From Bordetella hinzii LMG 13501 (GTDB lineage Bacteria; Pseudomonadota; Gammaproteobacteria; Burkholderiales; Burkholderiaceae_B), in NCBI RefSeq assembly GCF_001548475.1, contig NZ_LRUJ01000010.1, positions 1 to 64,000 on the forward strand: a stretch of DNA of 64,000 bases. The letters are read 5' to 3'. Below the pieces are notes generated by a model. The model was not told the DNA's origin and did not search any database. It worked only from the letters and a program-made list of their open reading frames with translations. The translations under genes were made by a program, and so were the position numbers. Shown in pieces: positions 44,156 through 54,222 of this stretch. Position 1 is the first letter of the stretch; each line of letters opens with the position of its first letter.

Positions 44156-45097
44156 TCAGGCCGGCAGCGACAGCCCATAGGCCTGCTGCAGGCGGCGATC
44201 GATCTCGGCCCGGCCGGGGGCGTGGTTCTGCGGACCGCGCGAGGCGATCTTGATGGCGCCCATCAGGTTGGCCAGGCGCGCGCTGTCGGGCCAGCTCCAG
44301 CCCGAGGTCAGGCCGTAGAGCAGGCCGGCGCGATGGGCGTCGCCGCAGCCGGTCGGGTCCACGACGTCGTCGGCCTGGACCGGCTCGATCCGGATCTCCT
44401 GGCCCTCGGTGTACAGCGTGGCGCCCTGCGCCCCGCGCGTGACGACCACGGCGCGCAGGCCGCGGGCGATCTCGGCCATGTTGCGGCCGGTGCGCTGCTC
44501 GACCACGCTGGCCTCGTAGTCGTTGACCGTCAGGGCCTGGCACAGCCCGAGCATGCGCTCCAGGTCCGCGCCGTCGAACAGCGGCATGGCCTGGCCCAGG
44601 TCGAAGATGAAGGGGATGCCGCGCGCGGCCAGGGCCTGGGCGTGGGCGAACATGCCTTCCTTGGCATCGGGCGCGACGATGGCCCAGGCCGCCTCGGCCT
44701 GGCTCAGGTCATTCTGGGCGGAGAAAGCCATCGCGCCCGGGTGGAAAGCGGTGATCTGGTTGTCGTCCAGGTCGGTGGTGATGAAACACTGCGCCGTGAA
44801 CGTCCCCGGCACGACCTTGACGCGGCGGGTATCGATGCCCAGGCCGTTCAAGCGCTCGAGATAATCACCGGAATCCTCGCCCACCGTGGCCACCGGCACC
44901 GGCTGGCCGCCCAGCAGTTTCATGTTGTAGGCGATGTTGCCCGCGCAGCCGCCATACTCCTTGCGCATGCCGGGCACCAGAAAGGACACGCTCAGCGATT
45001 GGATGCGGTCGGGCAGGATGTGATCCTTGAAATGGCCTTCAAAGACCGCGATGGTGTCGAACGCCATCGAACCGCAAACCAGCACAGGAGAAGCCAT
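44156..45097 (-). CDS. PfkB-family carbohydrate (probable adenosine/ribokinase-type) kinase
   Basis: A 313-residue sugar or nucleoside kinase. PfkB signature 1 is seen as YGGCAGNIAYNMKLLGG (about 48-64). Signature 2 reads VVDPTGCGDAHRAGLLYG and carries the catalytic Asp in GCGDA, where most members have GAGDA. Proteins of this subtype are often annotated adenosine kinase or fructokinase; which sugar is used cannot be decided here. It is on the same strand as the DUF3426 gene 9 nt upstream, so the two may be co-transcribed. Confidence 0.88.
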   Translation of the reverse strand: MASPVLVCGSMAFDTIAVFEGHFKDHILPDRIQSLSVSFLVPGMRKEYGGCAGNIAYNMKLLGGQPVPVATVGEDSGDYLERLNGLGIDTRRVKVVPGTFTAQCFITTDLDDNQITAFHPGAMAFSAQNDLSQAEAAWAIVAPDAKEGMFAHAQALAARGIPFIFDLGQAMPLFDGADLERMLGLCQALTVNDYEASVVEQRTGRNMAEIARGLRAVVVTRGAQGATLYTEGQEIRIEPVQADDVVDPTGCGDAHRAGLLYGLTSGWSWPDSARLANLMGAIKIASRGPQNHAPGRAEIDRRLQQAYGLSLPA

Positions 45098-45106
45098 GGT
45101 GATCCT

Positions 45107-46225
45107 TCAGGGAAAGAATTTATCGAGTTGGTAGCCGTTGACATTGATGCCCTGGACCTCGACAGGCACCGCCAGGCTGACCTCGGCGCCCGCGCCGAAC
45201 GGTCCGCTGGCCCGGGCGGGATCGAGGTAATCCTGGGGCATCAGCACCTTGCGCGCCACCACGGTATCCGAAATATCGGTCAACTCCAGCACCAGGGCGG
45301 GCCAGGGCTGGGGTTTATCGAAACGATTGCGCATGACCACATTGAGCACCATGGGCGAGCGGCCCTCGGCGGCGCTGGCCGCCGCGCCTTGTGGCGTGCG
45401 CAATGAGGACGACGTGATCGCGATGCGCTCCAGGCGCCGCACATAACCCACGCTGCAGTCCAGGGGTTTGCACGCCAACGCCAGCACGGGCCGCAACATG
45501 GGCACGTTGGTGGCGATGCTGCTGCGATAGACATAGACCAGCTGCAGGCCCAGGGCCAAGAGGGCCGCCAGGCAGGCAAGCGCCCACAGGCGCCGGCCCA
45601 GGCCGCGCGCGCGCGCCCGGTCGTCATCGAGGAATTCGGGCGGGGTGCGGCCGCTGTCGGTGGCGCTGGAATAGCGTGTGCGCCGCTCGCCGGGAAAAGC
45701 CAGGTCCTCGCCTTCATCCGGCATGGGCGCATCAGCCAGGCCAGGCTCGGCGGCCAGGCCCGACTCGCGCGGCCCCCCACGCCAGGAATCGCCGTCGCCG
45801 ATGGTCCAGGCCCGCGCATCGTCCCAGGGCGCTTCGTCCCGGCCTGCGTGGAAATCGCCGCCTTCGTGGCGCGCGGACGCCGGATCGGGCGCGTCGTCAT
45901 CTTGGTCGCCGTCCTGGCCCTCATCGTCGGCCGGCCCCGCCTGGCGCATGGCCTGGCGTCCGCGCAGCACGGCCGGCGCCGGCACGGGTTCGGCCGCAGG
46001 TCCGGGGACGGCGGCGGGCGTGGGCGGCATGGGCACGGCCTGTTCCACCACCGGCAGCGGCGCGCGCGTGGCGGGGTCGGGTTCGCCCGGCGTGACCAGG
46101 CAGGCCCTGCCGTCGAAGACGGTATTGCAGACGCCGCAACGCACCAGGCCATTGCGCACGCGCAGCTGATCGGCGACCACCTTGAAGGCGGTCGCGCAAT
46201 GCGGGCAGCGGGTCACCAGCGACAT
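45107..46225 (-). CDS. Zinc-ribbon (MJ0042-type) and DUF3426 membrane protein
   Basis: The 372-residue product starts with a zinc ribbon (TRCPHCATAF...VRCGVCNTVFDG: two CxxC pairs about 20 residues apart). A long acidic, Pro/Ala-rich, disordered part (about 50-195) follows, then one membrane helix (WALACLAALLALGLQLVYVY, about 210-229) and a periplasmic DUF3426 domain. Such proteins are widespread next to prmA in betaproteobacteria, but their role is unknown. It is 21 nt downstream of prmA on the same strand and probably co-transcribed with it and the following PfkB kinase. Confidence 0.9.
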   Translation of the reverse strand: MSLVTRCPHCATAFKVVADQLRVRNGLVRCGVCNTVFDGRACLVTPGEPDPATRAPLPVVEQAVPMPPTPAAVPGPAAEPVPAPAVLRGRQAMRQAGPADDEGQDGDQDDDAPDPASARHEGGDFHAGRDEAPWDDARAWTIGDGDSWRGGPRESGLAAEPGLADAPMPDEGEDLAFPGERRTRYSSATDSGRTPPEFLDDDRARARGLGRRLWALACLAALLALGLQLVYVYRSSIATNVPMLRPVLALACKPLDCSVGYVRRLERIAITSSSLRTPQGAAASAAEGRSPMVLNVVMRNRFDKPQPWPALVLELTDISDTVVARKVLMPQDYLDPARASGPFGAGAEVSLAVPVEVQGINVNGYQLDKFFP

Positions 46226-46246
46226 GATCTCGCCCCGGCCCGGGGG

Positions 46247-47155
46247 TCAGGCCTTGCGGCCGTGCAGGCAGACCCAGCCATCACGGGCGCGCCACACCGA
46301 CATGGCGATCCAGGGGGCATAGGCGGCGGCGACCTCCTCGGCCTGGCGCTCCAGCACCCCGGAGAGCACCAGATCGCCGCCAGGAGCCACGCGGCCGGCC
46401 AGCATGGGCGCCAGGACCTTCAGGGGGTTGGACAGGATGTTGGCCACCACGACCCGGAACTGGCCATCGGCCAGCCCCTCGGGCAGCTCGGCCGCCAGGC
46501 TTACCTGGTTCGCCGCGGCATTGTCGCGCGTGGACTGCACGGCCTGCGGATCGATATCCACCGCCGTGGTCGGGCCCGCGCCGAGCTTGCGCGCAGCGAT
46601 GGCCAGGATGCCCGAACCGCAGCCATAGTCCAGCACGTCGGCGCCAGCGGGCAATTCGGCCTCCAGCCAGGCCAGGCAGAGGTGGGTGGTGGGATGGCTG
46701 CCGGTGCCGAAGGCCAGGCCGGGATCGAGTTCGATGCGGATGGCGCCTTCCGGCGTCGGCACGCTGTCGTCATCGCGATGCCAGCTGGGCACGATCCACA
46801 ATTGGTCGGAAATGCGGATAGGGCCGAACTGCGACTGGGTCAAACGCACCCAGTCCGCATCGGGCACATCGCGCAAGGTCCAGCCGGCAAAGTCCGCCGC
46901 GTTCAGGCTGGCGGACTGGGCGGCCTCTTCGAGCAACTGGGCGGGATCCGCGCCGTCGGGCAGGAGCGCCACCACGCGATTGCGGTCCCAGGCCTGAACC
47001 GAAGGTTCGGTGCCGGGCTCGCCGAACAAAGGCCGCTCATCCTCGGTGCCCAGGTCGGCATCCTCGACGGACACCGACAGCACGCCGGCCTCCAGCAGCG
47101 CGTCGGACAGTGCCTCGGCCTGGGCCTCGCGGCAATAAAGGACCAATTCACGCAT
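46247..47155 (-). CDS. prmA: Ribosomal protein L11 methyltransferase
   Basis: PrmA trimethylates several amino groups of ribosomal protein L11 using SAM. The 302-residue product has normal length, with an N-terminal substrate-recognition domain ([24 protein letters not shown]) and a Rossmann methyltransferase domain. Family motifs include [36 protein letters not shown] and the NPPY-like NILSNPL. It lies downstream of accC, separated by an intrinsic terminator, and upstream of the DUF3426 gene. Confidence 0.96.
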   Translation of the reverse strand: MRELVLYCREAQAEALSDALLEAGVLSVSVEDADLGTEDERPLFGEPGTEPSVQAWDRNRVVALLPDGADPAQLLEEAAQSASLNAADFAGWTLRDVPDADWVRLTQSQFGPIRISDQLWIVPSWHRDDDSVPTPEGAIRIELDPGLAFGTGSHPTTHLCLAWLEAELPAGADVLDYGCGSGILAIAARKLGAGPTTAVDIDPQAVQSTRDNAAANQVSLAAELPEGLADGQFRVVVANILSNPLKVLAPMLAGRVAPGGDLVLSGVLERQAEEVAAAYAPWIAMSVWRARDGWVCLHGRKA

Positions 47156-47210
47156 GTGCTTCTTCCTTGCGGCAAGGCCCGCGCATCGCGGGCCCTGTCG
47201 CCATCAATAC

Positions 47211-47235
47211 AAAAAACGGGGCCGCGCGGGCCCCG
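47211..47235 (-). terminator. Rho-independent terminator after accC
   Basis: On the minus strand CGGGGCC...GGCCCCG forms a GC-rich stem followed by GTTTTTTG (T-run 47216-47211). It lies 9 nt past the accC stop. A second hairpin with GGCCCGCG/CGCGGGCC arms (about 47176-47193) follows before prmA. Confidence 0.85.
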
Positions 47236-47243
47236 GTCGCTGC

Positions 47244-48590
47244 TCAGGGACGCTGAGCCAGCTTGTTTTCCAGATAGTGGATGCTGGTGCCGCCTTCGAT
47301 GAAGCGGGCATCCTGCAACAGCTCGCGATGCAGCGGGATGTTGGTCTGGATGCCTTCGACCACCATTTCGGACAGGGCAATGCGCATGCGGGCCAGGGCC
47401 TGTTCGCGCGTGTCGCCGTAGGTGATGACCTTGGCGATCATCGAATCGTAGTTGGGCGGCACGAAATAGCTGTTGTAGGCATGCGAATCGATGCGCACCC
47501 CCGGGCCGCCCGGCGTATGCCAGTTGGTGATGCGGCCGGGGCTGGGCACGAAGCGGAAGGGATCTTCCGCGTTGATGCGGCACTCGATGGCATGGCCCTT
47601 GAAGGTCACATCGCGCTGGCGCAGCGCGAATTTCTCGCCGGCGGCGATGAGGATCTGCTGCTGGACCAGGTCCACGCCGGTGATCAGCTCGGTCACCGGG
47701 TGTTCGACCTGGATACGGGTGTTCATTTCAATGAAATAGAACTCGCCGTTTTCGAACAGGAACTCGAACGTGCCGGCGCCGCGATAGCCCATCTTGCGGC
47801 AGGCGTCGGCGCAACGGTCGCCGATGCGCTCGATCAGGCGGCGCGGAATGCCCGGCGCCGGGGCTTCCTCGATGACTTTCTGGTGGCGGCGCTGCATGGA
47901 GCAATCGCGCTCGCCCAGCCAGACGGCGTTGCGTCCACCGTCGGCCAGCACCTGGATCTCCACGTGGCGCGGATTCTCCAGGAACTTCTCCATATAGACT
48001 TCGGGGTTGTTGAAGGCCGCGCCCGCCTCGGAACGAGTCATGTTGACCGCGTTGAGCAGGGCCGCCTCGGTGTACACCACGCGCATGCCCCGGCCACCGC
48101 CGCCGCCGGCGGCCTTGATGATGACCGGATAGCCCACTTCGCGCGCAACGCGCATGATCTCCTGGGGATCGTCGGGCAAGGCGCCCTCCGAGCCGGGTAC
48201 CACGGGCACGCCGGCCTCGATCATGGCGCGCTTGGCGCTGACCTTGTCGCCCATCAGGCGTATGGTTTCCGGGCGCGGACCAATGAAGACGAAGCCGCTT
48301 TTTTCGACCCGCTCGGCAAAATCGGCATTCTCGGAGAGAAAGCCGTAACCCGGGTGGATGGCTTCCGCATCGGTGACCTCGGCGGCCGAGATGATGGCCG
48401 GCATATTGAGGTAGCTTTCGCGGGACGGCGCCGGCCCGATGCACACGGACTCGTCGGCCAGGCGCACGTACTTGGCCTCGCGGTCGGCTTCCGAGTGCAC
48501 CACCACGGTCTTGATGCCCAGCTCGCGGCAGGCGCGCTGGATGCGCAGAGCAATCTCGCCGCGGTTGGCGATCAGGATTTTTTCAAACAT
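47244..48590 (-). CDS. accC: Acetyl-CoA carboxylase, biotin carboxylase subunit
   Basis: AccC carboxylates biotin on AccB with ATP and bicarbonate, the first half-reaction of malonyl-CoA synthesis. The 448-residue product has the N-terminal [17 protein letters not shown] start, ATP-grasp glycine loop [12 protein letters not shown], the catalytic [14 protein letters not shown] region, and normal length. It lies 9 nt after accB and ends at an intrinsic terminator. Confidence 0.98.
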   Translation of the reverse strand: MFEKILIANRGEIALRIQRACRELGIKTVVVHSEADREAKYVRLADESVCIGPAPSRESYLNMPAIISAAEVTDAEAIHPGYGFLSENADFAERVEKSGFVFIGPRPETIRLMGDKVSAKRAMIEAGVPVVPGSEGALPDDPQEIMRVAREVGYPVIIKAAGGGGGRGMRVVYTEAALLNAVNMTRSEAGAAFNNPEVYMEKFLENPRHVEIQVLADGGRNAVWLGERDCSMQRRHQKVIEEAPAPGIPRRLIERIGDRCADACRKMGYRGAGTFEFLFENGEFYFIEMNTRIQVEHPVTELITGVDLVQQQILIAAGEKFALRQRDVTFKGHAIECRINAEDPFRFVPSPGRITNWHTPGGPGVRIDSHAYNSYFVPPNYDSMIAKVITYGDTREQALARMRIALSEMVVEGIQTNIPLHRELLQDARFIEGGTSIHYLENKLAQRP

Positions 48591-48599
48591 TTTGCGCTA

Positions 48600-49055
48600 T
48601 CAGCCAATGACAAACAGCGGTTGACCGTACTCGACGGGCTCGCCGTTCTCGACCAGGATTTCTTTGATCACGCCGGATTTGTCGGCTTCGATCTCGTTGA
48701 GCAGCTTCATGGCTTCGATGATGCACAGCGCATCGCCTTCCTTGACGCTCTGGCCGACATCCACGAAGGGAGCGGCGCCCGGATTGGGCGAGCGGTAGAA
48801 GGTGCCGACCATGGGCGCCTTGACCACATGGCCCTGGATGGCCGGGGCGGCCGGCGCCGCGGCGGGAGCGGCCGCGGCGGCGGGCGCGGCCGCCACGACG
48901 GCGGGCGCGGCTTCGGGCGCATGATAGGCGACAGGTTGCAGGGCCTGGGAGAACTTGACGATGCGAACCTTGCCCTCGCCTTCGGTGATTTCAAGTTCGG
49001 CAATGCCCGATTCAGCCACGAGGTCGATCAGGGTCTTGAGTTTTCGGAGGTCCAT
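48600..49055 (-). CDS. accB: Acetyl-CoA carboxylase, biotin carboxyl carrier protein
   Basis: AccB carries the biotin that shuttles the carboxyl group. The 151-residue product has an N-terminal helical segment ([18 protein letters not shown]), an Ala/Pro-rich flexible linker (about 47-73) and the biotinyl domain with target lysine 117 in EAMKLLN. The start at 49055 follows CGGAGGT. A longer frame upstream is not family-like. It precedes accC in the same transcript and follows aroQ by 90 nt. Confidence 0.97.
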   Translation of the reverse strand: MDLRKLKTLIDLVAESGIAELEITEGEGKVRIVKFSQALQPVAYHAPEAAPAVVAAAPAAAAAPAAAPAAPAIQGHVVKAPMVGTFYRSPNPGAAPFVDVGQSVKEGDALCIIEAMKLLNEIEADKSGVIKEILVENGEPVEYGQPLFVIG

Positions 49056-49145
49056 GGAAGCTGCTTCCCGATAATGTTGGCGGCACCCGCGCACAGCGGG
49101 AGCTCGTGATGTTTTGCTAAGGAAAAACGTGGGTCCGGGTGAGTT

Positions 49146-49580
49146 TCAATGCCGCGCCGCATAGCGCAAGGCCGCCTCGTAGCCGTTCGCTCCCAGGCCG
49201 CTGATAAGGCCGATGGCGATATCGGAGAGGTAGGAGTGATGCCGGAAGGTCTCGCGCTTATACAGGTTGGACAAATGTACTTCAATAAATGGGATCGCCA
49301 CTCCGGCCAGCGCATCGCGCACCGCCACACTGGTGTGCGTGTAGGCTGCCGCGTTGATGATGATGAAGTCCGTACCGTCATGGGCGGCTGCCTGGATACG
49401 ATCCACCAAGGCCCCTTCATGATTGCTCTGCCAAGCCGACAGGGTGACGCCGAGCTCCGCCGCCAAGGATTCGAGGCCCTCGTTGATCTGGGCAAGCGTG
49501 AGACTGCCGTAGATCTCGGGCTCCCGGGTTCCAAGGAGATTCAGATTCGGGCCATGCAATACCAGGATGCGTCGCGCCAT
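49146..49580 (-). CDS. aroQ: Type II 3-dehydroquinate dehydratase
   Basis: AroQ dehydrates 3-dehydroquinate to 3-dehydroshikimate in the shikimate pathway. The 144-residue product shows the family run [16 protein letters not shown] (about 10-25, with the catalytic Arg and Tyr), [18 protein letters not shown] and FIEVHLSN. The start at 49580 gives [14 protein letters not shown], the usual start; the frame is open further upstream. The order aroQ-accB-accC is common in proteobacteria. Confidence 0.97.
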   Translation of the reverse strand: MARRILVLHGPNLNLLGTREPEIYGSLTLAQINEGLESLAAELGVTLSAWQSNHEGALVDRIQAAAHDGTDFIIINAAAYTHTSVAVRDALAGVAIPFIEVHLSNLYKRETFRHHSYLSDIAIGLISGLGANGYEAALRYAARH

Positions 49581-49655
49581 TTGGCCTGCCAGTTGCTGGC
49601 AAAACAATCTATAAACCGCCTTTTTACGCCAATTCGAACTATTTGCGCAACTGGC

Positions 49656-50180
49656 TCAAGCCGCGAGCGCCAGAACGGTCTTTTCGAGCGTGACCGGATC
49701 GATCTGACCCAGGATCTTCTGGTTAATGCTGCCATCTGCATTCAAAACCAGCGTAAACGGCAGGCCTCCGGCCGGGTTGCCCAGGCCGCGCAGCACGTCG
49801 ATCGCCCCGGCTCCCATCACCAGCAAGGGATAGGAAACGGGCACTTTCTCGACAAATTTTCGCATATTCTCGGCAGTATCGACGCCGATCCCGACAAAGC
49901 GCACTTTGCCGGCCTTTTTGTGCATATCGTCGAGCTCGGGCATTTCCTTGACGCAGGGCGCGCACCAGGTGGCCCAGAAATTGATCACCATGGGCTGGCC
50001 GCGCCATTGCGACAACGCCTGCGGCTTACCCTGCAGGTCCGGAAGCGACATGGCCAATAACGCCGCAAGGGGATCCTCGGCGGCCGGCGCCGCCGGCCGG
50101 TCCGAGCGCTGGTAGAAATAGCCTCCAGCCGCCGCCACGATGGCGGCCGCGCCCGCGGAAACAAAGAGACGTCGGTTCAT
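49656..50180 (-). CDS. TlpA/ResA-family thiol-disulfide oxidoreductase
   Basis: A 174-residue thioredoxin-fold protein with an uncleaved signal anchor or signal peptide (hydrophobic 6-23). The redox motif WCAPC (Cys73, Cys76) follows the FWATWC strand typical of TlpA proteins, and the cis-proline loop GGLPFTLV lies near 140. It should act in the periplasm, reducing disulfides, for example during cytochrome c maturation or as protection; the partner is unknown. A second ATG nine bases upstream (50189) would add three residues and cannot be excluded. It is back to back with mpl. Confidence 0.9.
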   Translation of the reverse strand: MNRRLFVSAGAAAIVAAAGGYFYQRSDRPAAPAAEDPLAALLAMSLPDLQGKPQALSQWRGQPMVINFWATWCAPCVKEMPELDDMHKKAGKVRFVGIGVDTAENMRKFVEKVPVSYPLLVMGAGAIDVLRGLGNPAGGLPFTLVLNADGSINQKILGQIDPVTLEKTVLALAA

Positions 50181-50262
50181 GGCGCCCATCATATACCGCC
50201 CGCGCCGGCCGCGCCTAAGCCGGCCGCGCCCTTCCCCTCTACAATGCCGGAAGGAGAACCCC

Positions 50263-51633
50263 ATGCATCTACATATTCTTGGCATTTGCGGCACCTTCAT
50301 GGGCGGACTGGCGCTGATCGCGCGCGAGGCCGGCCATAAAGTGACGGGCTGCGATGCGGGCGTCTATCCGCCCATGAGCACCCAGTTGACCGAGCAGGGC
50401 ATCTCCCTGATAGAGGGCTTCGGGGCGGACCAGCTGGCCCTCAAGCCCGACCTGTTCGTGATCGGCAACGTCGTCAGCCGGGGCAATCCCCTGATGGAAG
50501 CCATCCTCAACAGCGGCGCGCGCTATATCTCGGGCCCGCAATGGCTGGGGGACAACATCCTGCCGCAGGCCCATGTGCTGGCCGTGGCCGGCACCCATGG
50601 CAAGACCACCACCAGCTCGATGCTGGCCTGGATACTGGAACAGGCCGGCCTGAGGCCCAATTTCCTGATCGGCGGCGTCGCCCCGGGCCTGAAGGTCTCG
50701 GCCCGCTACCAGTCCGGTGCGCGTCCCTTCGTGATCGAGGCCGACGAATACGACACGGCTTTTTTCGACAAGCGCTCGAAATTCGTGCATTACCGTCCGC
50801 GCACGGCCATCCTGAACAATCTGGAATACGATCACGCCGACATTTTTCCGGATCTGGCCGCCATCGAGACCCAATTCCATCACCTGGTGCGCACCATCCC
50901 CTCCGAGGGCTGCATCGTCCTGCCCACCCGCAGCGAGGCGCTGGAGCGCGTGCTGGCCCGGGGCAATTGGTCGCGCACGGTGCGCTTTGGCGCCGGCGGC
51001 GCCTGGCAGGCCGGCCCGGCCGACGATGAGGGCGCCTTCACGGTGTTGCGTGACGGCCACGACGTGGGCACGGTGCGCTGGACGCTGGGCGGCGAGCACA
51101 ACCGCATGAACGCCCTGGCGGCCCTGGCCGCGGCCGAGGATATCGGCGTGCCGGCGACCGACGGCGTGGCGGCCCTGAGCCGCTTTGCCGGCGTGAAGCG
51201 GCGCATGGAGGTGCGCGGCACGGTCAATGGCGTGACTGTCTACGATGACTTCGCCCATCACCCCACCGCCATCGCGACCACCGTGGCCGGCCTGCGCCGC
51301 CAGGTCGGCGCGGCCCGCATCCTGGCCGTGCTGGAGCCGCGCTCGAACACCATGAAACTGGGCACGATGGCGGCCCGCCTGCCGCAAGCCCTGGCCGGCG
51401 CCGATCTGGTGTTCTGCTTCGGCGCGCGCGAGGGCAAGCACGCGCTGGGATGGAACCCCGACGAGGTGCTGGCACCGCTGGAAGGGCGCGCCAGCAGCTA
51501 CGATGACCTGGACGCCCTGGTGCAGGCGGTGAGCAAGGCCGCCCGCCCGGGCGACCACATCCTGGTCATGAGCAATGGCGGCTTTGGCGGCGTGCACGGC
51601 AAACTGCTCGACGCCCTGGCCCGTCCCCATTGA
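50263..51633 (+). CDS. mpl: UDP-N-acetylmuramate:L-alanyl-gamma-D-glutamyl-meso-diaminopimelate ligase
   Basis: Mpl reattaches recycled murein tripeptide to UDP-MurNAc in peptidoglycan recycling. The 456-residue Mur-ligase-type protein has MHLHILGICGTFMGGLALIAREAG at its start (quoted family signature in part: GICGTFMGG), P-loop GTHGKTTTSS, EADEYDTAFFDKRSKF, and LEYDHADIFPD, features that separate Mpl from MurC. AGGAGAACCCC precedes the ATG at 50263. It is followed 11 nt later by an esterase gene. Confidence 0.96.
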   Translation: MHLHILGICGTFMGGLALIAREAGHKVTGCDAGVYPPMSTQLTEQGISLIEGFGADQLALKPDLFVIGNVVSRGNPLMEAILNSGARYISGPQWLGDNILPQAHVLAVAGTHGKTTTSSMLAWILEQAGLRPNFLIGGVAPGLKVSARYQSGARPFVIEADEYDTAFFDKRSKFVHYRPRTAILNNLEYDHADIFPDLAAIETQFHHLVRTIPSEGCIVLPTRSEALERVLARGNWSRTVRFGAGGAWQAGPADDEGAFTVLRDGHDVGTVRWTLGGEHNRMNALAALAAAEDIGVPATDGVAALSRFAGVKRRMEVRGTVNGVTVYDDFAHHPTAIATTVAGLRRQVGAARILAVLEPRSNTMKLGTMAARLPQALAGADLVFCFGAREGKHALGWNPDEVLAPLEGRASSYDDLDALVQAVSKAARPGDHILVMSNGGFGGVHGKLLDALARPH

Positions 51634-51644
51634 GGTCCCCGGCC

Positions 51645-52244
51645 ATGCCTGACGCCAAGATCCTGTACCTGCACGGATTCCGCTCCTCGCCCGACTCGTT
51701 CAAGGCGCGGCTGATGGCCCAGGCCATGGCCGGCCTGGGCCGGCAGGGCGACTGGGCCTGCCCGGCCCTGCCGGCCAGTCCGCGCGCGGCGGCCATCCTG
51801 GCGCGCGAGACGGCGCAGGCCTTGCTGGCCGGCGCACCGCCGCGCCGGCTGACCGTCGTGGGTTCCTCGCTGGGGGGCTACTATGCCACCTGGCTGGCCG
51901 AGGCACTGGACTGCAAGGCCGTGATGATCAACCCGGCCGTGAATGCGCCGCGCGACCTCGCCACCCAGGTCGGCGAACACACGATGTATCATTCCGCGGC
52001 TCCGTTTGTCTTTCTGCCCGAATATGTGCAGGAATTGCGCGAGCTGCATGTCCCCATCCTGACCCATCCGGAACGTTATTTCCTGCTCGCCGCGACCGGC
52101 GACGAAGTCCTGGACTGGCGCGAGATGCGCGAACGTTTCGAGGGTTGCCGGCAACGCATCATTCCGGGCAGCGACCACGGCGTGTCCGACTTCGCGCAAT
52201 GGATGCCGGAGGTGCTTGATTTTGCCCTGGGCTACCCCCACTGA
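51645..52244 (+). CDS. YqiA/YcfP-family alpha/beta-fold esterase
   Basis: A 199-residue hydrolase with start MPDAKILYLHGFRSSPDSFKA, nucleophile elbow VVGSSLGGYYATWLAE (Ser near 73), acid in AATGDEVLDW and histidine in PGSDHGVSDF. These segments match the UPF0227/YqiA esterases, which hydrolyse short acyl and palmitoyl-CoA esters in vitro; the natural role is unsettled. The preferred ATG is 51645; an upstream ATG (51630) lies in the mpl stop region. Likely co-transcribed with mpl. Confidence 0.9.
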   Translation: MPDAKILYLHGFRSSPDSFKARLMAQAMAGLGRQGDWACPALPASPRAAAILARETAQALLAGAPPRRLTVVGSSLGGYYATWLAEALDCKAVMINPAVNAPRDLATQVGEHTMYHSAAPFVFLPEYVQELRELHVPILTHPERYFLLAATGDEVLDWREMRERFEGCRQRIIPGSDHGVSDFAQWMPEVLDFALGYPH

Positions 52245-52297
52245 TTAAATTCCCGATACGCCAGGCCGCGCCGCGCCCCGGCCCGATGGACTGATAT

Positions 52298-54178
52298 ATG
52301 TACGTGTTTTACGAAGATGACGGCAGCTTCAAGGCCGGCAATATCCTGTCGGAGACAGACGCCAGCCTGCAGGTGGAGTCGGAATCGGGCAAACGCAGCA
52401 AGATCAAGCGTGCCAACACGCTGTTCACCTTTGCCTCGCCCGAACCCGCCGTCCTGATGCGCGAGGCGGCCGCGCTGGCCGAGGGCATCGACCTGGCCTT
52501 TCTGTGGGAATGCGCGCCACAGGAAGAATTCGACGCGCCCGCGCTGGCGGCGGAGTATTTCGGGCATGCGCCCAGCGCGGTCGAACAGGCCGCCCTGCTG
52601 ATGCGCCTGCACGGCGCGCCGGTCTACTTCCACCGGCGCGGCAAGGGCCGCTACCGTCCCGCGCCCCCCGACATCCTGCAGGCCGCCCTGGCCGCGCTCG
52701 AAAAGAAACAGCGCCAGGCCGAGCAACAGGCGGCCTGGGTCGAGGACATGGCCCAGGGCAGGCTGCCCGAGGAAATCGGCCAGATGGCCGAAACCCTGCT
52801 GGTGCGGCCCGACAAGAACACCATGCAATGGAAGGCCCTGGACGCGGCCTGCACCCGGCTGCAGAAAAGCCCCGAGCGGCTGCTGCTGGAGCTGGGCGCC
52901 TGGCCGCACGCCCTGGCCCTGCACAAGCGGCGCTTCCTGGCGGTCAATTTCCCGCGCGGCGTGGGCTTTCCCGACATCATCCTGCCCACGGTGCAGCGCG
53001 AGCTGCCGCTGGCCGACGCCGAGATCTATTCGGTCGACGATGTCACCACCACCGAGATCGACGACGCCCTGTCGGTGACCCGCCTGTCGGACGGCCGCGT
53101 GCGCGTGGGCATCCACGTCGCCGCCCCCGGGCTGTCGGTCACGCGCGGCAGCGACCTGGACAAGCTGGCGCGCCAGCGCCTGTCCACGGTCTATATGCCG
53201 GGCGACAAGATCCCCATGCAGCCGGACTCGGTCATCCAGACCTTTTCGCTGGACGCCGGCCGCGAAGTGCCCGCCCTCTCGCTCTACGTGACGGCCGACC
53301 CGTCCAGCGGCGAGATCATCGCCTCCGAGACCCGCATCGAGCGCATCGTGGTGCGCGAGAACCTGCGCCACAACCAGCTCGACGCCGAGGTGACCGAGGC
53401 CGCCCTGGCCGATCCGGACGCCCCCCTGCCCTACGGCCACTGGCTGCGGCCCCTGTGGCAGCTGGCCCAGGCGCTGTCGGCGCAGCGCGACATCATCCGA
53501 GGCAAGCCGGAGAACAACAGCCGGGTGGAATACAGCTTCTACCTGGACGGCAACCCCGACGACCCCGATACCCCGGTGCGCCTGGTGCCGCGCCAGCGCA
53601 ACGCGCCGCTGGACCGCATGGTGGCCGAGTACATGATCCTGGCCAACAATCTGTGGGGCGGGCTGTTGCACCAGCATGGGGTGCCCGGCATCTACCGCTC
53701 GCAGCAGGCCGGCCGGGTGCGCATGAGCACCCAGGCCCTGCCGCACGAGGCCATCGGCGTGCCGCAATATGCCTGGAGCACCTCGCCGCTGCGCCGCTAT
53801 GTCGACCTGGTCAATCAATGGCAGCTGATCGCCGCCGTTGAGCATGGCGTCTCGGCCCGGCTGGTCGCGCCCTTCAAGCCCAAGGATGCCGATCTTTTCG
53901 CCATCATCGGCGCCTTTGACGCCCAGTACGCCGCCTGGGCCGATTTCCAGAACGCCATGGAGCGCTATTGGTGCCTGCGCTGGCTGCGCCAGCAGAACAT
54001 CAGCCGCAGCGTGGCCCACGTGCTGCGCGACGATCTGGTGCGGCTGGGCAATGCGCCCTTCGTGACCCGGGTGGGCGGCCTGCCCGAGCTCGAACGCGGC
54101 GCGCCGGTCGAAATCGACATCATGGGCATGGACGAGCTGTCCCTCGAACTGGACTGCCGCTACCTCGGCCCGGCCTAG
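52298..54178 (+). CDS. RNase II/RNB-domain exoribonuclease
   Basis: A 626-residue RNB-family protein. A winged-helix-like N-terminal part (YFHRRGKGRYRPAPPDIL near 108) precedes the RNB catalytic domain, with the magnesium-binding aspartates in SVDDVTTTEIDDALSV (about 246-261) and the later YSTSPLRRYVDLVNQ-like segment (here WSTSPLRRYVDLVNQ). It lacks an obvious long C-terminal S1 region, so it is shorter than E. coli RNase R (about 810) and close to RNase II length. It should degrade RNA processively from the 3' end. The gene stands 53 bp after the esterase and is followed by a TonB-like gene. Confidence 0.9.
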   Translation: MYVFYEDDGSFKAGNILSETDASLQVESESGKRSKIKRANTLFTFASPEPAVLMREAAALAEGIDLAFLWECAPQEEFDAPALAAEYFGHAPSAVEQAALLMRLHGAPVYFHRRGKGRYRPAPPDILQAALAALEKKQRQAEQQAAWVEDMAQGRLPEEIGQMAETLLVRPDKNTMQWKALDAACTRLQKSPERLLLELGAWPHALALHKRRFLAVNFPRGVGFPDIILPTVQRELPLADAEIYSVDDVTTTEIDDALSVTRLSDGRVRVGIHVAAPGLSVTRGSDLDKLARQRLSTVYMPGDKIPMQPDSVIQTFSLDAGREVPALSLYVTADPSSGEIIASETRIERIVVRENLRHNQLDAEVTEAALADPDAPLPYGHWLRPLWQLAQALSAQRDIIRGKPENNSRVEYSFYLDGNPDDPDTPVRLVPRQRNAPLDRMVAEYMILANNLWGGLLHQHGVPGIYRSQQAGRVRMSTQALPHEAIGVPQYAWSTSPLRRYVDLVNQWQLIAAVEHGVSARLVAPFKPKDADLFAIIGAFDAQYAAWADFQNAMERYWCLRWLRQQNISRSVAHVLRDDLVRLGNAPFVTRVGGLPELERGAPVEIDIMGMDELSLELDCRYLGPA

Positions 54179-54222
54179 CGCCCGCCTGGGCGAGGAGCGG
54201 ACGGTTCCCCTAAAATGCTGTC